Assembly: GCA_026392255.1 (NCBI GenBank)
Contig: JAPLCJ010000017.1
Span: 169,873-233,872 of the forward strand
Reading direction: 5' to 3'
DNA from: Solirubrobacterales bacterium
Lineage (GTDB): Bacteria; Actinomycetota; Thermoleophilia; Solirubrobacterales; Solirubrobacteraceae
Length of the DNA stretch: 64,000 bases
Of the stretch, positions 16,967 to 28,002 are shown in pieces. The translations under genes and the position numbers were made by a program. A model generated the notes under the pieces. The model did not search any database. It was not told the origin of the DNA and saw nothing but the letters and a program-made list of their open reading frames with translations. How positions within the stretch are numbered: position 1 is the first letter of the stretch; every line of letters starts with the position of its first letter.

Positions 16967-17259
16967 GACGAGGGAGGGAGAGACCACTCTCTGGTGCAAT
17001 CAACCGACTTGTTGATTCACTCGCCCCAACGGACCCTGTTGCAAGAGTTGCCGGGGCTTGGCCATCACTCGTCGGTGAGGCTATGGCTAAGCACACAAAA
17101 CCGGTCTCGTTGAAGGGCGGGGAGCTCAAGATTGAGTGCGCCTCGAGTGTCTACGCGCAGGAGCTTGAGCTGCTTTCGAGGAAGGTCATAAAGGCCCTCA
17201 CGGAGCGTATTCCAGAGGCGCCTGTAAATAGCCTGAGGTGTGTAGTCGCCAAGCGTTGA
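16963..17259 (+). CDS. DciA-like protein (DUF721)
   Basis: A 98-residue DUF721 protein. Members of this family (DciA) load or support the replicative helicase DnaB in bacteria lacking DnaC or DnaI. The core VARVAGAWPSLVGEAMAKHTKPVSLKGG and the following strand pattern ending ELELLSRKVIKALTERIP match. The start (ATG 16963) overlaps recF by 4 nt, and it sits between recF and gyrB as in actinomycetes, where this position is conserved. Confidence 0.88.
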   Translation: MRRGRERPLSGAINRLVDSLAPTDPVARVAGAWPSLVGEAMAKHTKPVSLKGGELKIECASSVYAQELELLSRKVIKALTERIPEAPVNSLRCVVAKR

Positions 17260-19856
<2,597 letters not shown>

Positions 19857-19868
19857 GAGCACACAAAC

Positions 19869-22475
19869 ATGGGCGTAGATCAGTTGGGCGGTGGAAACGT
19901 TGAGATTCGGACAATCGAAGACGAGATGCGCGCGTCGTACCTCGACTACGCGATGTCGGTCATCGTTGGACGCGCCCTTCCTGACGTAAGGGACGGCCTC
20001 AAGCCAGTCCATCGCCGCGTCATCTACGTGATGAACGAGCTTGGCCTGCAGCCAAACCGCCGTTACGTCAAGAGCGCCCTGATTGTCGGCGAAGTAATGG
20101 GCAAGTACCACCCACATGGCGACAGCGCTATCTACGACGCCCTCGTTCGTCTTGCCCAGGACTTCTCAATGCGCTACCCGCTCGTCGATGGACAGGGCAA
20201 CTTCGGCAACGTTGACGGCTATTCCGCAGCTGCGATGAGGTACACCGAGGCCCGCCTCGACCGTCTTGCCACAGAACTCCTGCGCGACCTCGACGCAGAC
20301 ACTGTTGATTACGCACCGACCTACGACTCTTCACGCCAGGAACCACTGGTCCTGCCAGCACGCTTCCCGAACCTGCTTGTCAACGGTTCGTCGGGCATCG
20401 CCGTCGGTATGGCAACCAACATTCCCCCACACAACCTTGGCGAGGTAATCGGGGCGACGATCGCCTACATCGATGACCGTGACATCACAACCGAAGGCAT
20501 GATGGAGCACATCAAGGGCCCTGACTTCCCAACTGCGGGAACGATCCTTGGTCTGACAGGTATCCACGACGCTTACCGAACCGGCCGCGGCCGTGTTCGC
20601 ATCCAGGCCCGCCCTGGCATCGAGCCACTCGGTCAGGGTCGTGAGGCAATCATCGTCACGGAGCTCCCTTACCAAGTCCGTAAGGGCGGCGAGGGCGGCC
20701 TGATCGTCAAGATCGCGCAGCTTGTCCAGGAGAAGAAGATCACCGAGATCAGCGATGTTCGAGACGAGTCAGATCGTCACGGAATGCGGATTGTGATCGA
20801 ACTCAAGCGCGATTCCAACCCACGAGTGGTACTCAACAAGCTTTACAAGCACACGCAAATGCAGAGCACCTTCGGCGTCAACATGGTTGCCCTCGTTGAC
20901 GGGGTACCAAAGACACTTGGTCTTAAAGAGATCATCGTCCACTACGTCGAGCATCAGCGCGAAGTTGTTGTGCGCAGAACCAAGTTCGAGCTGCGCCAGA
21001 AGGAAGCCCGCGCACACATCCTTGAGGGACTGCTTATTGCTCTCGATCGACTTGATGACGTCATTGAGCTAATCCGTGGATCCAAGGACCCGGATGTAGC
21101 GCGCGACGGTTTGATGAAGGACTTTGACCTGAGCCGAGTCCAAGCCCAGGCGATCCTTGACCTGCGCCTCCAGCGCCTCACAGCACTCGAGTCCGGCAAG
21201 ATCCGCGGTGAGCACTCCGACATCATGGAGCGCATTCGCGAGCTCCGCGACATCCTTGGTAACGAGGGTCAGGTAATGACCATCATCAAGGAGGAGCTTG
21301 CTGAGATCGCCGAGACTTACGGCAACGAGCGCAGGACGGACATCTCTCCGTCTGAGGAAGACCTTGATATCGAAGACCTGATCCAAGACCGGCAGATGGT
21401 TGTGTCAATCACCAACAGCGGTTACGTCAAGGCTGTACCGCTCGACACCTACCGCAAGCAGCATCGCGGTGGAGTTGGGGTAACGGGTATGGGTACCAAG
21501 GAAGGCGATTGGATTGAACACCTCTTCGTCTGCTCCACCCACGACTACCTCCTCTTCTTCACCAACAAGGGCAAGGTCTACAGGACCAAGGTCTATGAGC
21601 TTCCGGAAGGCACACGCACAGCCCGAGGCCGCGCGCTTGTCAACGTCTTGCCACTGCGCGAGGGTGAGCGGGTTCAGTCCGTGCTCTCGACACGTGACTT
21701 CAAGGAAGGCAAATATCTGGTCTTCGCCACACGTGGCGGAATGATCAAGAAGACCGAGTTCCTCGCTTACAACACGCCGATCAAGGCCGATGGAATCATC
21801 GCCATCAAGATCCGCGATGAGGACGAGCTGGTTGCAGTCCGCCGCACATCCGGTGAGGACGAACTCATCATGGTTTCCAAGTCAGGTCAGGCCGTCCGGT
21901 TCAGTGAGGACCAGACCCGCGCTATGGGCCGCGATACCAGCGGCGTCAAGGGCATGAACGTATCTCAGAAGGGCAATGAGGTTCTCGCCATGGATGTAGC
22001 TGATCCAACCAAGGAACTGCTCGTCATCACCGAGAACGGATACGGGAAGCGCACCCCGATTGACCAGTACCGTGAGACAAAGCGCGGGGCAATGGGCGTT
22101 AAGACGATCAAGCTGACCGACGAGCGCGGCGGACTAGCCGGCGCACTTGTTGTCAAGGAGCACCAGGATCTCGTATTCGTGTCCCAGGGCGGAATGATCC
22201 AGCGGACAAGCGTCCGCGGAATCAGCCAGCAAGGCAGAGCCACACAGGGTGTCCGCGTGATGAAGTTCCGCGAGGATGACACCGTGGCAGCAGTCGCACT
22301 GATCGCCGACGCCACACCTGAGGATGAGCTTCTTGATGGCCAGGATGAGCTCACAGCAGATCCCGGGGGAGCCACGGAGGCTGACGCCGAGGCGGTTGAA
22401 GAAGACGTGCTTGAGCCAGAAGATGTGGACGAAGAAGAGGTAGAAGAAGACTTCGACACAGAGGACGACGAGTAA
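19869..22475 (+). CDS. gyrA: DNA gyrase subunit A
   Basis: An 868-residue breakage-reunion subunit. The quinolone-resistance region [18 protein letters not shown] (about residue 82) has Ser86 in the wild-type position and is followed by the catalytic Tyr in [10 protein letters not shown] (about residue 121). The beta-pinwheel C-terminal domain contains the GyrA box segment [14 protein letters not shown] (about residue 525). The tail from about 810 is very acidic (Glu/Asp runs). It lies 12 bp downstream of gyrB. A 7-bp hairpin (CGGAGCG/CGCTCCG, 22490-22510) follows the stop, without a T run. Confidence 0.98.
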   Translation: MGVDQLGGGNVEIRTIEDEMRASYLDYAMSVIVGRALPDVRDGLKPVHRRVIYVMNELGLQPNRRYVKSALIVGEVMGKYHPHGDSAIYDALVRLAQDFSMRYPLVDGQGNFGNVDGYSAAAMRYTEARLDRLATELLRDLDADTVDYAPTYDSSRQEPLVLPARFPNLLVNGSSGIAVGMATNIPPHNLGEVIGATIAYIDDRDITTEGMMEHIKGPDFPTAGTILGLTGIHDAYRTGRGRVRIQARPGIEPLGQGREAIIVTELPYQVRKGGEGGLIVKIAQLVQEKKITEISDVRDESDRHGMRIVIELKRDSNPRVVLNKLYKHTQMQSTFGVNMVALVDGVPKTLGLKEIIVHYVEHQREVVVRRTKFELRQKEARAHILEGLLIALDRLDDVIELIRGSKDPDVARDGLMKDFDLSRVQAQAILDLRLQRLTALESGKIRGEHSDIMERIRELRDILGNEGQVMTIIKEELAEIAETYGNERRTDISPSEEDLDIEDLIQDRQMVVSITNSGYVKAVPLDTYRKQHRGGVGVTGMGTKEGDWIEHLFVCSTHDYLLFFTNKGKVYRTKVYELPEGTRTARGRALVNVLPLREGERVQSVLSTRDFKEGKYLVFATRGGMIKKTEFLAYNTPIKADGIIAIKIRDEDELVAVRRTSGEDELIMVSKSGQAVRFSEDQTRAMGRDTSGVKGMNVSQKGNEVLAMDVADPTKELLVITENGYGKRTPIDQYRETKRGAMGVKTIKLTDERGGLAGALVVKEHQDLVFVSQGGMIQRTSVRGISQQGRATQGVRVMKFREDDTVAAVALIADATPEDELLDGQDELTADPGGATEADAEAVEEDVLEPEDVDEEEVEEDFDTEDDE

Positions 22476-22516
22476 CCACCTTTTGTGCCCGGAGCGTTCG
22501 ATACGCTCCGCTCACC

Positions 22517-22534
22517 AGAGAAAGGAGGTGGTCC
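22517..22534 (+). promoter_or_regulatory. extended perfect Shine-Dalgarno sequence
   Basis: AGAGAAAGGAGGTGGTCC is complementary over about 16 nt to the 3' end of bacterial 16S rRNA (GGATCACCTCCTTTCT), with one G-U pair. This is far longer than any ribosome-binding site elsewhere in the window. It precedes only a 14-codon open frame. Confidence 0.6.
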
Positions 22535-22536
22535 CT

Positions 22537-22581
22537 ATCGTTTCAAATAGTTGCGGGATTCTGGAGGTGTCCGGCCGCTAG
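22537..22581 (+). CDS. putative 14-codon micro-ORF behind the strong SD
   Basis: Eight bases after the GGAGG core a frame opens with ATC GTT TCA and closes at TAG 22579-22581, coding (M)VSNSCGILEVSGR. An ATC start would be unusual; an in-frame GTG at 22528 lies within the SD itself. A second SD-like GGAGGTG occurs inside the frame (22563-22569). Spacing and the exceptional SD make translation plausible, but no homologue is known to me and the peptide may matter only as a ribosome-binding leader. Confidence 0.3.
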   Translation: MVSNSCGILEVSGR

Positions 22582-22610
22582 GCAGGCAGCTGGCCACGGC
22601 TTGGCGTAAT

Positions 22611-22676
22611 CCACTCCGTGACACCGTGAGTGGCCCCGTCGGGGTTGATCCCACCGACGTAGTCAAGGGGCCACTC
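22611..22676 (+). other. mutually exclusive hairpins downstream of the micro-ORF
   Basis: Three segments compete for pairing: CCACTC (22611-22616), GAGTGGCCCC (22628-22637) and GGGGCCACTC (22667-22676). The middle can pair with the first (6 bp) or perfectly with the third (10 bp, enclosing a small GTCGG/CCGAC stem at 22638-22642 and 22654-22658). This resembles attenuator architecture, yet no gene follows on this strand; the next gene, pheA, is convergent. Confidence 0.55.
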
Positions 22677-22695
22677 AAAACCAGCAGAGTAAATC

Positions 22696-22726
22696 GGGCG
22701 TCTTCCCTCGGGAAGGCGCCCTTTCT
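22696..22726 (+). terminator. intrinsic terminator (likely bidirectional)
   Basis: An 11-bp stem, GGGCGTCTTCC with GGAAGGCGCCC (one T-G pair) and a CTCG loop, spans 22696-22721 and is followed by TTTCT. It ends the transcript carrying the micro-ORF element and could also serve pheA, whose stop is at 22736, although the T run in that direction is poor. Confidence 0.75.
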
Positions 22727-22735
22727 GTGCTCGGG

Positions 22736-23605
22736 CTAGCTGCGCTCTGGCGCCGCTGGATAAGAACCCAGCATGGTGACTGCATCAGCGCGCGAAGCAA
22801 GCCCTGCTAGAGCCGCCTCCACCCGGTCGTCGCCAACCGGACCATCGATGTCAGCAAAGAAGACATATGAACCTAGGCCGTCTCTTCGAGGCCTCGACTC
22901 GATACGGGTCAGGTTGACATTACGTCCAGCGAACTCCGACAGACAGTCAACCAACCAACCTGGCTCCTCGGCCCCGGATCCCCAGAAGACAATTGATGTC
23001 CGGCTCTTGCCGGTCTCCTTTACTCCTGGGGGAAGTGGAGCGTCTTGGTCGGCCGACAACCAAACAAACCGGGTGGAATTGCCACCCTCGTCGACCTGAT
23101 CAGCGATAGCCGTGCAGCCGTAGAGCCGAGCCGCGAGGTCAGTGCCGAGGGCCGCTGAAGGGCCGTCACCGTCGGCGACAGTCCGAACGGCGTCGGCGGT
23201 TGAGGAGGCAGGGATGATCTTTGCGTCAGGAAGGTTGTCACGCAGCCACGGGCCGCATTGGGCAGCCACGAACGGGAGGGAATAGACCCGCTCAATAGTC
23301 GCGACGTCCATGACAGTCTTGGTGATCAGGCGATGGCGAACCGGATGCACAAGCTCTCCAACAATCGGTGTCATGCCTCCGCCGGCGATCAGTTCGTCAA
23401 GGGTGGCCGCTACCCCGCCTTCCAGCGAGTTCTCTAACGGGACGAGCGCGTAGTCAGCTTCACCGGAGCTAACGGCAGCGACAGCGTGATGAATTGTGGG
23501 GGCGAGCAGGGGCTCGACGTCAATGCCGGCTCTGGAGGCAGCGGCTTGCAGTGCTTCCTGGCTGACAGTGCCCTCAGGGCCCAGGCAGGCTACGCGCAGA
23601 GTCAT
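22736..23605 (-). CDS. pheA: prephenate dehydratase
   Basis: A 289-residue monofunctional prephenate dehydratase, converting prephenate to phenylpyruvate in phenylalanine synthesis. The N-terminal CLGPEGTVSQEAL, the VPLENSLEGGV segment near residue 56 and the catalytic GGNSTRFVWL near residue 174 belong to the dehydratase domain; a C-terminal ACT domain (SRTSIVFW to NLTRIESRPRRDGLGSYVF) senses phenylalanine. No chorismate mutase domain is attached. The gene stands alone on the minus strand, 9 bp downstream of the anchored unknown protein. Confidence 0.94.
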   Translation of the reverse strand: MTLRVACLGPEGTVSQEALQAAASRAGIDVEPLLAPTIHHAVAAVSSGEADYALVPLENSLEGGVAATLDELIAGGGMTPIVGELVHPVRHRLITKTVMDVATIERVYSLPFVAAQCGPWLRDNLPDAKIIPASSTADAVRTVADGDGPSAALGTDLAARLYGCTAIADQVDEGGNSTRFVWLSADQDAPLPPGVKETGKSRTSIVFWGSGAEEPGWLVDCLSEFAGRNVNLTRIESRPRRDGLGSYVFFADIDGPVGDDRVEAALAGLASRADAVTMLGSYPAAPERS

Positions 23606-23614
23606 AGCAGCGGA

Positions 23615-24712
23615 TCAGGTGAACGTAACTGGGAAAGTCAGCGTGTTGTTATCGCCGTTTGACTCCCCTGGCACGGTTGAGATCGTGACCGTGACTGTGA
23701 CGGACTGCCCGATCGGTGGCGCGCTACCGAGCGGCACTTGAATGGTCTGCTGCTGACCGGCCTTGCTCTGTGCGACGACCTTGGTGACCGTGATCGGCGC
23801 TGGACCACCCTCAACCTTGATTGTGATCTGGATGTTTGATTCGTCTGCACTGCCACCATTGGTGAACGTCACGGCAAAGGCTGGTGGAGGGCTTCCAGGA
23901 ATGCTGTTTTCTGTTCCGGCAGCGAGCTCCTGCCCACCGGCGGAGACTGTGTCAAGGCTATGTCCGTGGGTTCCGGGCCCGGCAGTTCCGGCGCTTCCGG
24001 CAGTGGACCCAAGCTGGGCTGCCACATAGACAGGGTCCAGCCATTGCCAAGTTGGAAGGAAGCTCGACTTGGCTACCTGAACGCCACCGGCGCCGACGGC
24101 AATTCCGTCGTTGTCGAGTGCGGCTGTAATTGCACCCGCAACTTTCCACTGATAAACGGCGTCAGATGCGTCAAAAGCGCGCATGTTGCCCGCAATGCTC
24201 TGGACAGCCCGCTGGCTATCAGCTGAGTTCCGTGAGACGGCTGTCTGAAGGTCCCTAGCGATTGCCGCTATTCCGTCGCGGCGCAGCTCCATAACAAGCA
24301 CGAGGTTGTCCCTAGCGGTCTTGAGGCTGTCGGGCGGGTCAAGTCGTTGTGCCTGCTTGACCTGTTCCCCGGAGAGAACCGAGATCTGATTCACGCTCTC
24401 CTGGAGAGTTGTGGGGGCTTTTGTTGTTGCACCCTGGAGTTCCTTGAAGAATGCCTTGCCTACCTGACTGTCTGAGTCAGCGACAAGCTGGGCGGCTTTG
24501 CTGTTGAACTCCTTCAGCTGGGACGTGGTCCGTGAGTCTGCACAGCTCTTGACGGCAAAGACCATGATCAGTAGGAGGACAGCTGCACCTCCGGCCGCCA
24601 TCAGGCGTCGTTGGACCACAGACTGATGATCCGACGAGCGGTTTCCACCCGACGAGCGCGGGGATGATTTGGCCGGGACGGCTTCTGTGGGTTCGTCGTC
24701 GAAGAACGACAT
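23615..24712 (-). CDS. single-pass membrane protein with C-terminal beta-rich (CARDB-like) domain
   Basis: A 365-residue protein I do not recognise. A cytoplasmic N-terminus of about 35 residues, rich in Ser/Arg, leads into one membrane helix (AAVLLLIMVFAVKSC, about 45-60), an alpha-helical extracytoplasmic domain (about 65-210), a Gly/Thr linker, then a beta-sandwich-like domain ending SNGDNNTLTFPVTF, typical of CARDB/DUF11-like adhesion modules. Three ATGs occur in a row (24718, 24715, 24712); AAAGGA abuts the first, so the third has the best spacing. It is divergent from the kinase operon and may share its regulatory spacer, suggesting an envelope role. Confidence 0.6.
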   Translation of the reverse strand: MSFFDDEPTEAVPAKSSPRSSGGNRSSDHQSVVQRRLMAAGGAAVLLLIMVFAVKSCADSRTTSQLKEFNSKAAQLVADSDSQVGKAFFKELQGATTKAPTTLQESVNQISVLSGEQVKQAQRLDPPDSLKTARDNLVLVMELRRDGIAAIARDLQTAVSRNSADSQRAVQSIAGNMRAFDASDAVYQWKVAGAITAALDNDGIAVGAGGVQVAKSSFLPTWQWLDPVYVAAQLGSTAGSAGTAGPGTHGHSLDTVSAGGQELAAGTENSIPGSPPPAFAVTFTNGGSADESNIQITIKVEGGPAPITVTKVVAQSKAGQQQTIQVPLGSAPPIGQSVTVTVTISTVPGESNGDNNTLTFPVTFT

Positions 24713-24852
24713 CATCATTCCTTTTGGCGGGAGTTTCCTACCGTTAGTTGCAGATTATGGCGCTCGTGACGGCGGTGGGCGTCTCTGCAAGCCCTCCTGC
24801 GGGCAAATCCCAGCCGATTGGACTCCTTGAGAAGGGGGCGTTTTGGGCAGGT

Positions 24853-26709
24853 ATGACCCAGCGGGCGGCGAAATTAACCGGGATGGCCCGAACTCGGGAT
24901 CAGAGTCCACCCCAAAGCACTGTTGTACTTGAGCGATACCGGCTCGTCGAGTCAATCGGCTCGGGCGCTTTCGGCACGGTCTGGCGGGCAGAAGACGAAC
25001 ACCTGCAACGCGATGTTGCTGTTAAGGCAATTCCGGCTGATCTGGCTGGCGAGCGGGCCCAGCGGGAGATCCGAGCGGCAGCAAGGCTCTCTCATCCGGG
25101 CGTGGTGACGCTGCATGAGGCCAGTAGCGATGACACGCACACATACCTCGTTTCTGAGTATGTCAGGGGTATGACACTTGGGCAGATCTACGCTGAGGGG
25201 CGCTGTTCAGACCGAGACGTCGTCCGGATTGGTGCCGCACTGGCCGCTGCCCTAGACCACGCTCACTCCCAAGGCGTGATCCACCGTGATGTGAAGCCAG
25301 GGAACATTCTGATTCCAGACGCTCCAAAGTCAGAGGCGGGAATCGTGAAGCTGGCTGACTTTGGCATTGCCCGCCTTACAGGGGAGTCGTCACTGACCCG
25401 AACCGGGGATGTGATCGGAACGTTGGCCTACATGTCTCCTGAGCAAGCCTCGGCTCAACCGATTGGCCCAGAAACAGACCTGTGGGCCCTAGCCATCGTG
25501 GTATTTGAGGGACTGACCGGCTCCAACCCCGTCCGGGGACGAACAGCTGCCGAAACAGCGCGCAACCTCGCGTCCGGAGAGTTTCCATTGCTGGTGGATG
25601 AGCGTCCAGATCTAGAGGAGCGTCTAGTTGAAGCGGTTGATCGAGCACTCGAACCTGATCCCAATGACCGTGGAACACTTGCCGAGCTGGGTGAGGCTCT
25701 TGCCGCGGCCGTAGAGGGCACGGATGACGAGCCAGGGACTATCGCTCCGGCGATCAGACGTGGTGGAGAAGAGATCCGCATTAGGCGCAGCAGCCCGGAG
25801 GAAATGGAGCAGCGACGGGAGCCACTTGCCCCCCGGCCTGAGGGCGACACAGTTATCGCTTCGGCTGCAGCCAGCCTCCTTAAGGCACCTAGCCTTGGTT
25901 GGGTTCGCCGAGCGGTGGCTGCAATTGCTGCCGGGGGAGTCTCGCTGCTCTGGAGCCTCGAACTCGCACCCCCATCGGAGCGAGCGTCAATCTGGCTTGT
26001 TGCGGGCTTAGTCACCGGCTTGGTGGCATGTTTCCCGCGAGCTGGCTGGTTTGCCGGGGTAGCGGGGGCTGTAATAGCTATGGCTGCTGCCGGCAAGAGT
26101 GGCGAGGCCTTGGTGTTGGCCGCAGCACTTCTACCCTGCGCCCCCCTTCTCTGGAGGATGCCCGAGTGGTGGTCGCTTCCTTCCCTAGCCCCACTGTTGG
26201 GGTCACCTGGCTTTGCTGGTGCCTGGCCAGCCTTCGCGGCCTTCGCCGGGAGTGCGTGGCTCCGTTTTGCTGCAGGTGCTGTTGGGGCTTGGCAGATTGG
26301 CTGTGCTGAACTGCTTCTCAACCGAACACTGCTTGGAGGGCCGCCAGCCAAGGCTGACGCTGCCGCGGTTTGGGCACAGGACCCAGGTGGGGCCGTGACC
26401 CATGGACTGATCCCCCTGCTGCAGGGCCCATTGCCAGCGGTGGCTGGCGTGTGGGGAATTGGGGCGCTGGTACTCCCACTCGTAGTCAGAGGAGAGAGCG
26501 CGGTCGCAGACGCAGTCTGCGCGGCTATCTGGGCAGGAGTAATTGGTTTGGCAACCGCGACGGTTTCAGGCGGATTGTCCCGAGGAGTTCTGGCCGGAGC
26601 GCTTGCTGGAGCGGCCGTTGTCGTCGCACTCAGGGGACTTCCAATCTTCGATTCCCGCGATGAGGAGGACGGACCTCGTACCATGATCAAAAGGTTGCGT
26701 CGCATCTAA
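24853..26709 (+). CDS. Ser/Thr protein kinase with polytopic C-terminal membrane region
   Basis: A roughly 618-residue Hanks-type kinase. The kinase domain (about 29-280) has IGSGAFGTVWRAED, VAVKAIP (catalytic Lys), IHRDVKPGNILI, the DFGIARLTGESSLTRTG activation loop with phosphorylatable Thr/Ser, and YMSPEQAS, so it should be active. Instead of one helix plus PASTA repeats, the C-terminus (about 365-600) has about eight hydrophobic segments. ATG 24853 follows GAAGGGGG; ATG 24883 and the frame from 24748 are alternatives. It opens the kinase-FHA-FHA-PP2C-RodA-PBP-PknB-Ddl operon, in place of a classical pknA, and shares one base with the next gene. Confidence 0.85.
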   Translation: MTQRAAKLTGMARTRDQSPPQSTVVLERYRLVESIGSGAFGTVWRAEDEHLQRDVAVKAIPADLAGERAQREIRAAARLSHPGVVTLHEASSDDTHTYLVSEYVRGMTLGQIYAEGRCSDRDVVRIGAALAAALDHAHSQGVIHRDVKPGNILIPDAPKSEAGIVKLADFGIARLTGESSLTRTGDVIGTLAYMSPEQASAQPIGPETDLWALAIVVFEGLTGSNPVRGRTAAETARNLASGEFPLLVDERPDLEERLVEAVDRALEPDPNDRGTLAELGEALAAAVEGTDDEPGTIAPAIRRGGEEIRIRRSSPEEMEQRREPLAPRPEGDTVIASAAASLLKAPSLGWVRRAVAAIAAGGVSLLWSLELAPPSERASIWLVAGLVTGLVACFPRAGWFAGVAGAVIAMAAAGKSGEALVLAAALLPCAPLLWRMPEWWSLPSLAPLLGSPGFAGAWPAFAAFAGSAWLRFAAGAVGAWQIGCAELLLNRTLLGGPPAKADAAAVWAQDPGGAVTHGLIPLLQGPLPAVAGVWGIGALVLPLVVRGESAVADAVCAAIWAGVIGLATATVSGGLSRGVLAGALAGAAVVVALRGLPIFDSRDEEDGPRTMIKRLRRI

Positions 26710-27524
26710 TGAGCGTTCTAAAGACTCTTGAGAGCAGGATCGCAGGCCTCGTCGAAGGGACATTTTCGCGCGCCTTCAGGTCTGAGGTCCGCCCGGTCGA
26801 GATTGCGAGACGCCTGACGAGAGAGATGGACGCGCACAGAGCTCCCCTAGTGTCGCGGGTCTATGCCCCAACGGCCTACACAGTGTTCTTGGGAGATGAG
26901 GACTACGACCGCTTCGCACCCCACGAAGCTGAGCTCAAGGAGGAGCTTTCGTCCTACCTGCTCGAGCATGCGCGTCGAGAGAATCTTGTCTTGAGCGAGA
27001 CGCCTGTAATCACGATTGCCCGCGACTCAGCATTGGGGCTTGGAGAGTTTGGAATCAAGACCACTCCCGTGGACCGGGAGGCTCTAGGTGAGAGACGACG
27101 AGATCGTCAGGAGCGCTCGTCGGCTCCTATCGCACCGGTCCCGCCGCGGGTCACTCCGCCCCCAGCAGCCTTCACGCCACCAGCAGTAGCTGTGCCTGTG
27201 CCCGTCCCAACACCGCCGCCTATACCTGCGGTCGCCCCGGCGGCTGGCGGAGCGACCCTTTCAGCCGGAGGGCAGCTGATCGAACTCAGTCCCAATGGAA
27301 CAGTTCTCGGGCGTAGTAGGTCATGCGATGTGGTCCTCGAGGACCCCAATGCCTCCCGACAGCACGCAAAGGTGCAGATGACAGGTGCTGACTGGACGGT
27401 CGAGGACTTGGGTTCAACCAACGGAGTGGATGTCAATGGGTCGAGGATCTCTGGACCGACCCGGCTAGCGACAGGCGATCTGATCCGGTTGGGCCACACC
27501 GACCTCACCTTCAAGGTGGGTTGA
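26709..27524 (+). CDS. FhaA-like protein (DUF3662 + FHA)
   Basis: A 271-residue homologue of mycobacterial FhaA. The N-terminal DUF3662 domain (about 1-125, with FSRAFRSEVRPVEIARRLTREM) is followed by a Pro/Val-rich linker (about 140-180) and a C-terminal FHA domain (about 190-271) with the phosphothreonine-binding GRSRSCDVVLEDPNASRQHAKV and LGSTNGVDVNG motifs. In mycobacteria FhaA binds the phosphorylated pseudokinase part of the lipid II flippase MviN and affects peptidoglycan synthesis; that role is inferred here from synteny. ATG 26709 overlaps the kinase stop by one base. Confidence 0.9.
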   Translation: MSVLKTLESRIAGLVEGTFSRAFRSEVRPVEIARRLTREMDAHRAPLVSRVYAPTAYTVFLGDEDYDRFAPHEAELKEELSSYLLEHARRENLVLSETPVITIARDSALGLGEFGIKTTPVDREALGERRRDRQERSSAPIAPVPPRVTPPPAAFTPPAVAVPVPVPTPPPIPAVAPAAGGATLSAGGQLIELSPNGTVLGRSRSCDVVLEDPNASRQHAKVQMTGADWTVEDLGSTNGVDVNGSRISGPTRLATGDLIRLGHTDLTFKVG

Positions 27525-27525
27525 A

Positions 27526-28002
27526 GTGCTTGAACTAAGTTCACTTGCTCTGCAAATTGGCTTTCTGACGGTTCTTTACGTGTTCCTCTTCTGGGTCGCG
27601 ACCAGTGCGTTGCGCGACGTCGCGCAGGCTGGGCGACCGGCCGCGGCAGCAGACCCTGATGCGACGGGACTTCATGCCGCAGTCGATTCGATGGCTGTTG
27701 CTTCCTCGGGTAGCGACGCCCAGCTCGTTGTAGTTGCTGCTCCAGGCCACGAGACCGGTTGGACCTATGACATTGGACCGGGGGCGACGCTGGGCCGCGG
27801 TGATGTTGAGATCCGGCTCGAAGACCAGTTCGCCTCAAGCCGTCACGCGAGAATTATTCGCCAGGGGTCAACCTTGGTTCTTGAGGACTTGGACTCCACT
27901 AACGGCACTTGGCTGAATGACTCACAGCTCGGTGGCCCTACGCCGCTCCATGCCGGTGATCGCATCCGGATTGGCGACAGTGAGTTCAGGTTCCAACCAT
28001 GA
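27526..28002 (+). CDS. FhaB/FipA-like membrane-anchored FHA protein
   Basis: A 158-residue protein with one N-terminal membrane helix (about residues 5-30) and a cytoplasmic FHA domain (about 70-158) carrying TLGRGDVEIRLEDQFASSRHARI and DLDSTNGTWLN. This is the FhaB (FipA) layout, a phosphothreonine reader for PknA/PknB-type kinases at the divisome. The start is GTG 27526, one base after the fhaA stop; its end overlaps the phosphatase start by 4 nt. Confidence 0.9.
   Translation: MLELSSLALQIGFLTVLYVFLFWVATSALRDVAQAGRPAAAADPDATGLHAAVDSMAVASSGSDAQLVVVAAPGHETGWTYDIGPGATLGRGDVEIRLEDQFASSRHARIIRQGSTLVLEDLDSTNGTWLNDSQLGGPTPLHAGDRIRIGDSEFRFQP

Noticed and set aside
17010..17022. TGTTGATTC inside dciA as a further DnaA-like box
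   Set aside because: A single match within coding sequence, where it is easily explained by codon choice.
22490..22510. Hairpin CGGAGCG/CGCTCCG after gyrA as a terminator
   Set aside because: No T run follows, so it is noted only as a 3'-end stem.
25455..26705. A 416-codon open frame on the minus strand
   Set aside because: It is antisense to the kinase membrane region; its Ala/Pro/Ser-rich translation is what a GC-rich shadow frame gives.
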